The position numbers were made by a program, and so were the translations under genes. Shown here piece after piece: positions 1-7,000 of a DNA stretch of 18,348 bases. The notes under the pieces were generated by a model that was given only the letters and a program-made list of their open reading frames with translations, made no database searches and was not told the DNA's origin. Every line of letters begins with the position of its first letter. Positions within the stretch are counted from its first letter, which is position 1. Source of the DNA: DATGJX01 sp035279385 (lineage in GTDB: Bacteria > Vulcanimicrobiota > Vulcanimicrobiia > Vulcanimicrobiales > Vulcanimicrobiaceae); contig DATEHZ010000096.1 in NCBI GenBank assembly GCA_035279385.1, positions 1 to 18,348 of the forward strand, written 5' to 3'.

Positions 1-635
1 TCACGCCGCTGCGGCGGCGCAGCAGTTTCGAGCGTGTGTACGACTTGACGCAGCGCGTCATTCCGCGCGATGCATTCGAGGCGCGCGTGGATGTAGAAGA
101 GGCGTATCGGCGGCTGACCGAACGCGCGGCGCGCGCGCACGGCGTCGCGATCGAGAGCGATCTGCGCGATTACTTTCGTTTACCGCTTGCGGCATCGAGA
201 AACGCGGTCGCGCAACTCGTCGAACGCGGAACGCTGCTGCCGGTACGCGTCGAAGGCTGGAAGCAGCAGGCGTATTTGCACGCGCAGGCGCGCGTTCCGC
301 GCCGGATCGAATGCACTGCGCTCGTCTCGCCGTTCGACTCTCTCGTGTGGAACCGCGAGCGCACGAAACGGCTCTTCGATTTTCACTACCGGATCGAGAT
401 TTACACGCCGTCGCACAAGCGCGTTCACGGATACTACGTCTTGCCGTATTTGATGGATGAAGCGCTCGTCGCGCGCGTCGACCTCAAGGCCGATCGCGAG
501 GCCGGCGTCTTGCTCGTCCACGCCGTTCACTACGAGCCCCGCGTGGACCGCCGAGCCGTCAGAGCGCGCCTTGCGGAGGATCTGCAGAACATGGCGCGCT
601 GGCTCGAATTGGACCGGGTGAGGCTTGCGCGCTAG
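1..635 (+). CDS. YcaQ/AlkZ-family DNA glycosylase-type winged-helix protein, C-terminal part (5' end outside window)
   Basis: Family members (YcaQ/AlkX in E. coli, AlkZ in Streptomyces) unhook DNA interstrand crosslinks as base-excision glycosylases and are built from winged-helix domains. The reading frame is open from base 3 with no stop, and the upstream codons (RRSSFERVYDL) already match the family, so the GTG at 36 is an internal codon and the gene begins before the window. The diagnostic part is the stretch SPFDSLVWNRERTKRLFDF followed by the RIEIYTP, KRVHGYYVLP and RVDLKADR blocks, the usual C-terminal signature of this family. The catalytic QxQ/QxD loop would lie upstream and cannot be checked. 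The stop TAG (633-635) overlaps the stop of the minus-strand mini-gene by two bases, so the genes converge without a terminator. Family assignment is confident; activity cannot be judged. Confidence 0.9.
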   Translation, partial: TPLRRRSSFERVYDLTQRVIPRDAFEARVDVEEAYRRLTERAARAHGVAIESDLRDYFRLPLAASRNAVAQLVERGTLLPVRVEGWKQQAYLHAQARVPRRIECTALVSPFDSLVWNRERTKRLFDFHYRIEIYTPSHKRVHGYYVLPYLMDEALVARVDLKADREAGVLLVHAVHYEPRVDRRAVRARLAEDLQNMARWLELDRVRLAR

Positions 636-748
636 GCACCCAGTCGCGGTCCCCAGCCCGAGAAGATGATGGTGGGTGAGGTGGGCTGGGCGACCGTCGG
701 CCGACGGACTTCCGGAGGGGGCTGTGCGGCGAACTGCACGTCTTTCAT
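632..748 (-). CDS. Small 38-aa Pro-rich peptide with own regulated promoter, function unknown
   Basis: A short minus-strand frame of 38 codons, ATG at 748, TAG at 632-634. It begins MKDVQFAA, has seven prolines (Pro10-12 in a row), no cysteine, and ends TIIFSGWGPRLGA. AAAGGAG lies 5 nt before the ATG, and a near-consensus promoter lies about 40 nt upstream of the start (795-823). Together these are much better expression signals than a chance frame would have. There is no signal peptide or membrane segment. The uncharged, Gly/Trp-bearing tail after a Pro/Arg-rich front half could suggest a leader-core layout as in ribosomally made, modified peptides, but I recognise no known precursor family and no modifying enzyme is visible. 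Alternatives are a regulated microprotein or a non-functional frame within a small-RNA transcript. It overlaps the stop of the convergent YcaQ-family gene. Confidence 0.6.
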   Translation of the reverse strand: MKDVQFAAQPPPEVRRPTVAQPTSPTIIFSGWGPRLGA

Positions 749-753
749 GGGGT

Positions 754-760
754 CTCCTTT
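754..760 (-). promoter_or_regulatory. Shine-Dalgarno of the 38-aa peptide gene
   Basis: AAAGGAG on the minus strand, five bases before the ATG at 748. It fits the 16S 3' end well and decides the start of the small gene. Confidence 0.65.
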
Positions 761-780
761 TAGCGGTCCGGGTTGTTCTA

Positions 781-794
781 ACTAATTTACTAGT
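781..794. promoter_or_regulatory. Putative operator site 1, ACTA-N6-TAGT
   Basis: The dyad ACTA (781-784) and TAGT (791-794) lies directly downstream of the -10 box of the minus-strand promoter and covers the predicted transcription start. Its outer flank TTCTAACTA (776-784) is repeated exactly, inverted, at 833-841 in the second site. Position at the start site suggests repression. The binding protein is unknown. Confidence 0.5.
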
Positions 795-823
795 AGTATA
801 GAGCGATGTTTCACCCGGGTCAA
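795..823 (-). promoter_or_regulatory. Near-consensus sigma70-type promoter for the 38-aa peptide gene
   Basis: On the minus strand the -35 box TTGACC (818-823) and the -10 box TATACT (795-800) are separated by exactly 17 bp. Each box matches the consensus at five of six positions. The predicted start of transcription is near 788, giving a leader of about 40 nt. The stretch 761-841 is clearly AT-richer than its surroundings. Dyads at 781-794 and 822-837 overlap the predicted start site and the -35 box, so the promoter is probably repressed by a dimeric regulator. Confidence 0.7.
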
Positions 824-837
824 CTAAAAAAATAGTT
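822..837. promoter_or_regulatory. Putative operator site 2, AACTA-N6-TAGTT
   Basis: The dyad AACTA (822-826), six A bases, TAGTT (833-837) overlaps the upstream edge of the -35 box (818-823). Over 19 bp the minus strand of this site (841 to 823) matches site 1 (776-794) at 16 positions. The dyad centres (787.5 and 829.5) are 42 bp apart, about four helical turns, so two dimers could sit on the same face. It could also form a weak 5-bp hairpin just after the cupredoxin gene, but as an operator it explains the match to site 1 better. Confidence 0.5.
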
Positions 838-847
838 AGAAGCCGCC

Positions 848-1432
848 CTAGTACCCTCCGCCGGTGCCCCCGGAACCGCTCGAAGGCGGCGGCGATGCTT
901 GCGGACCGGGTGTCGCGCTGGAGCTTACCTGGATAATGCCGCGCATGCTGGGGTTTAGCATGTAGTGGAAGGCGCAGCCGATGAAATACGTTCCGGCGTT
1001 CGAAAGCGTAAGGCTTGCCGTACCGCCGCCCGGAATCGCCCCGCTTCGATATCCGGCAGCGAGCGTCGTGCCGCCGGACGCCGACGTGTCCAATGTGGGA
1101 TTCGCCGGAAAACTGCTCATGCTCAGGACGTTGAGCGTGTGCGTGGTTCCGCTCGAAAGGTTCTTCAGGGTGACGGTCGTGCCGGGCGGAAACGCGATGA
1201 CTTGCGAATAGGTGCTCTGCGTGTAGCCGCCGATGAGGCCGAACGGTGTGGTGATGGTGCCGATTGCGCCGCTCGGCAGTGCGAAACCGATCGTCATTGC
1301 GGCGACCGGCGGCGGCGTCGAGCCGGGTGACGTGCCCGGCGGCGTATACGTTCCACTGCCGCCGCCGTAGCCGCCGCAGGCGGCAAGAACTGCTGCGAGC
1401 GCAGCGCCGCCCAAAACGAGTATGTGTTTCAT
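848..1432 (-). CDS. Cupredoxin-domain lipoprotein (plastocyanin/amicyanin-like copper protein)
   Basis: 194 residues. Residues 1-19 form a lipoprotein signal with lipobox Leu16-Ala-Ala-Cys19, so the mature protein should be lipid-anchored outside the cytoplasmic membrane. A Gly/Pro/Ser linker (20-43) leads to a single cupredoxin-like domain (about 46-171), followed by a Pro/Ser/Gly tail ending in Tyr. Copper ligands can be proposed: His98 in TTHTL, then Cys153, His156 and Met163 in CAFHYMLNPSMRG, which resembles the amicyanin C-x2-H-x2-M-R-G loop with four extra residues. A role in periplasmic or extracellular electron transfer or copper binding is inferred from the fold. I chose the ATG at 1432 because GGAG lies six bases before it; an in-frame ATG at 1444 is weaker. 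It is downstream of the hydrolase on the same strand with a gap of about 105 bp and may be co-transcribed. Confidence 0.85.
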   Translation of the reverse strand: MKHILVLGGAALAAVLAACGGYGGGSGTYTPPGTSPGSTPPPVAAMTIGFALPSGAIGTITTPFGLIGGYTQSTYSQVIAFPPGTTVTLKNLSSGTTHTLNVLSMSSFPANPTLDTSASGGTTLAAGYRSGAIPGGGTASLTLSNAGTYFIGCAFHYMLNPSMRGIIQVSSSATPGPQASPPPSSGSGGTGGGY

Positions 1433-1537
1433 GTGCTTCTCCATGGCTCGCGACCGGAGCCACGCGAGACGCTACCCGCGACTCATGAAAAAACTGTTAA
1501 CGCGCGAGCCTGGATGCGGTTGCACGCGTCCGAGCGT

Positions 1538-3013
1538 TTAGTCGGACGGCCAGCCCTTCATCGACGTTGCGAACGGCGGCAACTTGAAGGTTGCGCTGCA
1601 TTTGTTCAAGTCGAGGCCCTTGGCGGAGCCGGTCTTCACAAACTCCTCGACGAGGGCATCCGTACACGGCGTGTCGGCTCCATGTCCGCCGCCGGTAACC
1701 AGAACGGCTCGGCCGTTCGGCAAGTACCGGAGCGCCTCTTGGCCGTACTTCGCCGGCGTAGCCGGATCGTCGGATCCGAGAATCATGAGTACCGGCGCAT
1801 CGCTGCGAACCGGCTCGTTGAACGCAGGCGGCATTGCCGGAACGTTCCATTGCCGGCAAGCCTCTTGCTGTGCGCGGATACGCAAATCTCCTGTAAACGA
1901 ACGCGCCGCGGCGTCTTTGAGTTGCTGCTCCGAAATGAACGGCATCATGTCGGCGCACGAATACGAAAGAAAAGCGCCGTCGTTCAGATCCGTTCCGAAG
2001 CCGACGATGACGGTCTGCATCACGCGCGCGAGCGGCACGTAGTCGCGAACGTACGCGCGTTCGACCACGTATGGAACGTACGATGCGGCGAACGGATTGT
2101 ACAGTATGTGCCGCAGTGAGTCGACGAAGACTTCCTTGGAAAGCGCGACGGTCTGCGTTCGTTTCGTTGCGAAGTTCTTTGCGGGAACCATAAGCGGGCC
2201 GGCATCGAAGCGCCGCAGCAGCGCATGAATATGAGCGGCGAGCAGCGGAAAATGCGCGCGGCATGCCCCATTGCCGCTGCACTTTGCGATCAGGTCGTCG
2301 AGCGCAGTTTGCGCCCCGAGCGGCTCGCCGGGAAGCGGCTGGAATCCGGGCGGTGCGACGCCGTCCAGAATCGCGCTCTCGACGTGTTCGGGATGCCGGC
2401 GCATATAGACGAGTGAGAAGAGCGTGCCGTACGAACCGCCGTCGAGCAGAATCTTATCGTACCCGAGCGCGGCGCGAATATCGTCGAGGTCGTCGGTCGA
2501 GGCGTTCGTGTTATAGAGCGGTACGGCATGCGTAGCGGCGCTTTTCGTCCGGCAATCCGCGACGAGTTTGGGCGGAAACAGATAACGGAAGTACGACGCC
2601 GGATCGTTTGCCGGCACGAAGTTGCACGCGAAGGGATTGGATTTGCCCATGCCGCGATCGTCCATGAAGATCAAGTCGTAGGCGTCGTGCAGCGCCAGCG
2701 TTCGCGGAAAAAACTCCCCGTCGGCGATCGGCACGGCGAAGTCCGTCGCCGCTTCGCCCGGTCCGCCTCCAATCTCCGCGGCCGCGTGATGCGAGGGATG
2801 CTTTGCCGGAATCACGATGAGGTTGAGCGCGATGATTTTGCCGCTGCGGGCCAGGCGATCTTCATAGACGCCGAACGTGCCGCATCGCGCCGGCATTTTC
2901 GCTTTGCCCAGCGCGCACGGCCGCAGATGCAGGCCGAGCGCGGGCTGCGCGGCCGCCGCCGGCAGCGAAGAGATCGAAAAAAACAGCGCGAGTATCACCC
3001 GGAGTGTTCGCAC
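1538..3013 (-). CDS. Exported alpha/beta-hydrolase, tripeptidyl aminopeptidase (S33)-like
   Basis: 491 residues with an N-terminal signal peptide (MRTLRVILALFFSISSLPA, cleavage near residue 22), so it acts outside the cytoplasm. The alpha/beta-hydrolase order is complete: oxyanion-region GGGPGEA (82-88), the MDDRGMGKS segment (118-125) where the family has DQRGtGxS, nucleophile elbow GGSYG with Ser194, acid Asp416 in GSDDPATP, and His444 in GGGHGADTPC. The C-terminal third matches the TAP-like domain that follows the lid in tripeptidyl aminopeptidases. Several cysteines (for example 33, 44, 130, 154, 245, 251) could form disulphides after export. Likely role: removal of short N-terminal peptides or hydrolysis of related esters/amides; the substrate is not determined. 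GTG at 3013 is chosen because AAAGGA lies seven bases upstream and it opens exactly at the signal peptide. Divergent from the next gene, with 61 bp between the starts. Confidence 0.88.
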   Translation of the reverse strand: MRTLRVILALFFSISSLPAAAAQPALGLHLRPCALGKAKMPARCGTFGVYEDRLARSGKIIALNLIVIPAKHPSHHAAAEIGGGPGEAATDFAVPIADGEFFPRTLALHDAYDLIFMDDRGMGKSNPFACNFVPANDPASYFRYLFPPKLVADCRTKSAATHAVPLYNTNASTDDLDDIRAALGYDKILLDGGSYGTLFSLVYMRRHPEHVESAILDGVAPPGFQPLPGEPLGAQTALDDLIAKCSGNGACRAHFPLLAAHIHALLRRFDAGPLMVPAKNFATKRTQTVALSKEVFVDSLRHILYNPFAASYVPYVVERAYVRDYVPLARVMQTVIVGFGTDLNDGAFLSYSCADMMPFISEQQLKDAAARSFTGDLRIRAQQEACRQWNVPAMPPAFNEPVRSDAPVLMILGSDDPATPAKYGQEALRYLPNGRAVLVTGGGHGADTPCTDALVEEFVKTGSAKGLDLNKCSATFKLPPFATSMKGWPSD

Positions 3014-3074
3014 GGATACGTCCTTTCGATGGCGGGCGAAATGGTGTGAGGGAGGTTTGTCGTACGCCTGCGGA

Positions 3075-3917
3075 ATGCATGCAACACAAGCCGAGAAAGC
3101 GCGCCGGTTTCGCGCCCTGCACGAGGGCCCGGGCGCATTCGTCATTCCGAATCCGTGGGACGCGGGAACGGCGAGAATCTTGACCGCGATGGGTTTTGCG
3201 GCACTGACGACGACGAGCGCGGGACTCGCGTTCTCGCTGGGACGGCGCGACGGGGCCGGACTCATTACGCGCGACGAAACGCTCGCCAACGCGAAGGCGA
3301 TCGCGGACGCGACGGAGCTTCCGGTGGCCGCGGATTTAGAGAACGGCTTCGGCGACGCGCCGGAAGCAGCCGCGGAAACGATTCGTCTAGCCGCGCAGCG
3401 CGCCGGTCTTTGCGGCGGGTCGATTGAAGACGCGACCGGCGATCCGGCCAAGCCGATTTACGATTTCAATCACGCGGTCGAGCGGATTGCCGCCGCCGCC
3501 CAGGCCGCTCGTGCGCTGACCTTTCCGTTCACGCTCGTCGCACGCGCAGAGAATTTCTTGCACGGCCGGGCGGATCTCGACGACACGATTCGCCGTTTGC
3601 AGGCTTTCGAGCGCGCCGGCGCCGACGCGCTCTACGCTCCAGGCGTCACCGATGCGCAAGATATTCGAACGATCTGCCAAAGCGTCGGCAAACCGGTGAA
3701 CGCCGTGATGGGCCTGCGCGGCCGTTCGCTCTCGGTTTCCGAACTTGCCGCACTCGGCGTGCGCCGTATCAGCGTGGGTTCGACGCTCAGCCGTGCTGCG
3801 CTCGGCGCGTTCGTGCGCGCGGCTCGCGAGATGCGCGAACGCGGCACGTTCGATTTCGCGGACGATGCCATACCGTTTGCCGACCTGAATGCGATGATGT
3901 CGGGCGGTTCGCCCTAA
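3075..3917 (+). CDS. Isocitrate lyase/PEP mutase superfamily protein
   Basis: 280 residues, the normal length for the superfamily that includes phosphoenolpyruvate mutase, 2-methylisocitrate lyase and oxaloacetate decarboxylase, cytosolic TIM barrels using Mg2+ to act on 2-oxo or C-C/C-P substrates. Seen are FVIPNPWDAGTARI (22-35), the GRRDG gating-loop region with Asp59, metal site AADLENGFG with Asp87, SIED with Glu118, and VARAEN with Arg157. The KKCGH motif of true isocitrate lyases is absent. The more remote 'PEP mutase/ICL-like' subgroup is the best match; the substrate cannot be told. The ATG at 3075 matches the usual N-terminus (short helix before FVIPN) but has no well-spaced ribosome site: GAGGGAGG lies 19 bases upstream, and the in-frame TTG at 3057 is too close to it. 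Divergent from the exported hydrolase, so a functional link is not implied. Confidence 0.9.
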   Translation: MHATQAEKARRFRALHEGPGAFVIPNPWDAGTARILTAMGFAALTTTSAGLAFSLGRRDGAGLITRDETLANAKAIADATELPVAADLENGFGDAPEAAAETIRLAAQRAGLCGGSIEDATGDPAKPIYDFNHAVERIAAAAQAARALTFPFTLVARAENFLHGRADLDDTIRRLQAFERAGADALYAPGVTDAQDIRTICQSVGKPVNAVMGLRGRSLSVSELAALGVRRISVGSTLSRAALGAFVRAAREMRERGTFDFADDAIPFADLNAMMSGGSP

Positions 3918-3929
3918 AAAGACTGCAGG

Positions 3930-3949
3930 CGCACGCTTGCTTTCGTGCG
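3930..3949 (+). terminator. Possible weak terminator hairpin after the PEP mutase-like gene
   Basis: CGCACG (3930-3935) pairs with CGTGCG (3944-3949) across an eight-base loop and is followed by only three T residues. It sits 12 bp after the stop codon, a sensible place, but the short T run makes termination doubtful. Confidence 0.35.
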
Positions 3950-4016
3950 TTTGACCGTCACCTTTCGGGCACGTTTGCGAGAGGGCCGAACAAGCGCGCG
4001 AGGCGATTCTTCACGC

Positions 4017-4026
4017 AAAAGGAGGT
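4017..4026 (+). promoter_or_regulatory. Perfect Shine-Dalgarno of the first giant protease
   Basis: AAAAGGAGGT contains the full anti-16S core and lies seven bases before the ATG at 4034. It fixes the start and suggests high translation of this exported protein. No convincing -35/-10 pair is visible in the preceding 100 bp. Confidence 0.8.
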
Positions 4027-4033
4027 CTCGTCC

Positions 4034-7000
4034 ATGCGTTCCCTTCGGCGCCTTGTCTGTGGTGTTCTGTGTTTTGCGTTTCTCGCCAATGCCGCCCCGC
4101 TTGCTGCATCGGCGCAGACGATTTTGTACCGGGTGTCCTTGCCCGGCGGAAAGACCGCCGTCGTATTTTCGAATGGAGTCGCGCAAGTATATAGCAAGGA
4201 TCGCAAGTCCGTGCGCACGCAAGTGCTGCTGCCCAGCTACGGCGACGCGGACGCAACCCATCCCGTTCTTCCGGACAAAACGGAAGCGGCGATGCAATTG
4301 CTGCGCGCGCCCGATCAGCCGTTCGGCTCGAACGAACTGATCGTCGTATTCCGCGATGGAATCGCCGCCCAGTCCGACCTCACGACCGTCGGCAAAGCGA
4401 CGCTTGCGTCGCTGCGTAAGAACCGGCAGACGCTCTCGTACAACGTTCCGCAATACACGAACGACGCCATAGTGAATCGCGCGCTTGCGGTCATGGGCGC
4501 CGATCGCGTGGAGCGTTTGTTCCGCAACGTCAACCGCTCGACGCTCGCAAACATGCGCTCGGGCGCGCAAGCACGCCTCGGACGGCAGCTGCTCAATATC
4601 GCGGGCGCCTATCGCGTGCACGTGACGGGCGAGCCGCTGCTCAAAGCCGTTTCGGACCTGCGCGCGCTCTCGAGCGTTGCGTACGTCGCGCCGGACTGGC
4701 GCGTGCAGAGCATGGCGGCACCGCCGATTTCCGTCGGAGCCGCGGACGTCGCGCGTGCGCGCACGCAGCAGTACGGCGGTATGCGGATGCGTTCGGCCAT
4801 GCGTCTGGGCCTCACACCGTCGGCCGTGCCGGCGAATTACGCGGTTCAATCCAGCTTGCAGAGCATGCTGAATACGCCGAGTCTGGATGCGGCGGCCGCG
4901 TTCGACGAAATTCAAACGAAGTACCATCAGTTGCCCGGCACCGGTGAAATCATCACGAACGTCTCTCTGGGGGATCTGGACGACGCGAGCGCTACGACGA
5001 GTTCGTCGGACCGGTGCAACTTCTGGGCCAGCGTGTACGGGCCCACGACGATCGTGACGGGAGGCCAGCGCTATCTGGACTTTCCCTCAATGCCGCTAAT
5101 CCCGGCGTACACTTCCGACTCGTCCGGCAATTTGAGCGGAACGAACGAAGTGTGCGGCATCGATCCGTTTCTCGACGAGATCGGTTTGGACTTCTCCGTG
5201 ATGGCGCCCTTGCCCGACGACGTTCAGCGCCCCGGCGAGCAAGGCAGCGGGATGACTGATCTGCTCGGCGTCGCTCCGGGCGCGAGCTACCGGCTTGTGG
5301 TACCGCAATCATCTTCGCCGTCGAACAGCGACATTTTGGCGGCGATGCTGGGAGCGGCGATGCAGCAGCCGCATCCCAACGTCATCAACGCAAGCCTCGG
5401 CTTCGGCCTGGACGTTTATGGTTTTTCAGGCCGGTATTTCGAGGACGATCCGCTTGCGGAATCGGTCGTTGCTTCGATCGTGCAAAATCTCGGAATCGTG
5501 ATGACGATCGCCGCGGGTGACGGGGTACGTACGTACACGACGGTTGCAATCGGTGCAAACGGCGGATCCGCTCCGACGAACGTGGCGAGGAACTCTTCGC
5601 AACTCACCGATCTGAACGACGTCGCTTTCTCCGGCGTTCCATCGAGCGATCTCGACAGCGGATCGATCGACGTGGGCGGAAGCACGCTCGACGATCTCTT
5701 CGCACGCCCGCCGCAATATGCGGGTGGTCCGTTCACCGCTCAGCATGCCTATGCCGAGACCCGCTGGACCGGGTTCACGAACTTCTCCAGCGGTGACGGC
5801 TCGCGCGTAAACGTCTCGGCGCCGTCCGACAATATCATCGCGCTCACGCATGCATTCGGCGGAGCGCCGGACGGCGTCAACGTCGTGCTGAGCGGCGGTA
5901 CGTCGGCATCGGCGCCGGAAACCGCTGCCGCAGCCGCGGTGGTGCTTCAGCTGGCGCGATTGACCGGGCGAACGATGAGCCCGCTCGACGTGCGTGATTT
6001 TCTGACAAAGACGGGCTCGCCGGTGTTCGGCGTGCCTCAAGCCGACGTCAATCCGCACGTCGGGCCGCAGATCGATCTGCGCGCCGCCGTCGAGAAGATT
6101 CTCGCGATGGCCGGCACGATCGGCACGCCGTCCGTAGCGCGCGTTGCGGTGGAACAACGGCGGAACTTCGCAAATCTCGACGGCGCATTTCTTTCGAACA
6201 CCGATCCCGGCAATATCGTGCTGGACGATCCGTCGGATCAGGATCGGTATCAGACCTCATGGATTACGATTGCGCCCGACTGGGAGTGGATGCCCTTGGG
6301 GACGCAATACCGCTTGTTTGTAACCGGTCATCCGAATTCAGCCATTGCCAACACGCCATGGGCGCGCGCGCTGCCGCTCACGCTGCTGAGTGCGGCCGGA
6401 TTGCCGCTCGCGTCGACGACGACGCGGACGGTGAATCTCACCTACGAAGCGAGCAAAGGCACCAAAACGCTTGCGAGCGCGTCGTTCTCGCTGACGTTCG
6501 GACCAACGCGGGATACGCACTACGGCGTCCTCGCGCCCGACGTTCCGCCCGTCGTCACGGGCAGCACGATTCCGGTGAGCTACGATCTGCGGGCAATCCG
6601 CGGAACGAACGCGCCGGAAGTGGTGGTCTCCGAACCGGGGCGCATGAGCCCGGCAACAGGCAATCTGTTTCATACGCTCTACAAAGCGCCGCTTCCCAAC
6701 TTGCACGGAACGGTCTACGTGCCGGTCTCTGCGCTGCAGGGCGGCGGCATGTACGGCGTAGACGTCATTTACGACAGCGCGATCGGCCGGCACAGCGATC
6801 CGGCATTCACGCGCGTGCAGCCGTCAAGCGCGGTTGCCCTGCAAGCCGATGCGCCGCTGCTCTCAACCGGAACGGCGACGCCCGGACACTATCTCGAAAT
6901 TCCGTACGGCGGATCGTTCCAAGTCGCGTACAACGTGGGCGACATTCCCGGAGCCACCGGTGCGATTCTCGAAATCAGCGCGGCCGGGCCGGGTGCATGG

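Noticed and set aside
822..837. AACTA-A6-TAGTT as a transcription terminator of the cupredoxin gene
   Set aside because: A 5-bp AT-only stem is too weak, and its close match to the second dyad at 781-794 fits an operator better.
180..1463. Long minus-strand open frame (427 codons) across the YcaQ-family gene, the small gene and the cupredoxin gene
   Set aside because: Arg/His-rich translation with no domain, overlapping three better-supported genes; it is a shadow caused by high GC content.
1445..1537. Possible terminator between hydrolase and cupredoxin genes (T6 run at 1488-1493 on the minus strand)
   Set aside because: Only a 5-bp stem with a very long loop can be drawn before the T run; no convincing promoter is seen there either.
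3014..3451. Upstream extension of the exported hydrolase frame to an ATG at 3451
   Set aside because: It would run antisense through the PEP mutase-like gene and bury the signal peptide; the GTG at 3013 has a well-placed ribosome site.
3951..3979. TTGACC upstream of protease 1 as a -35 box
   Set aside because: At 17 bp spacing the expected -10 position reads TTTGCG, which does not match; no promoter is called.
3914..4927. Long minus-strand open frame (337 codons) opposite the protease N-terminus
   Set aside because: Composition is Arg/His/Ala-rich and it overlaps the signal peptide and prodomain of the protease; no ribosome site or family motif.
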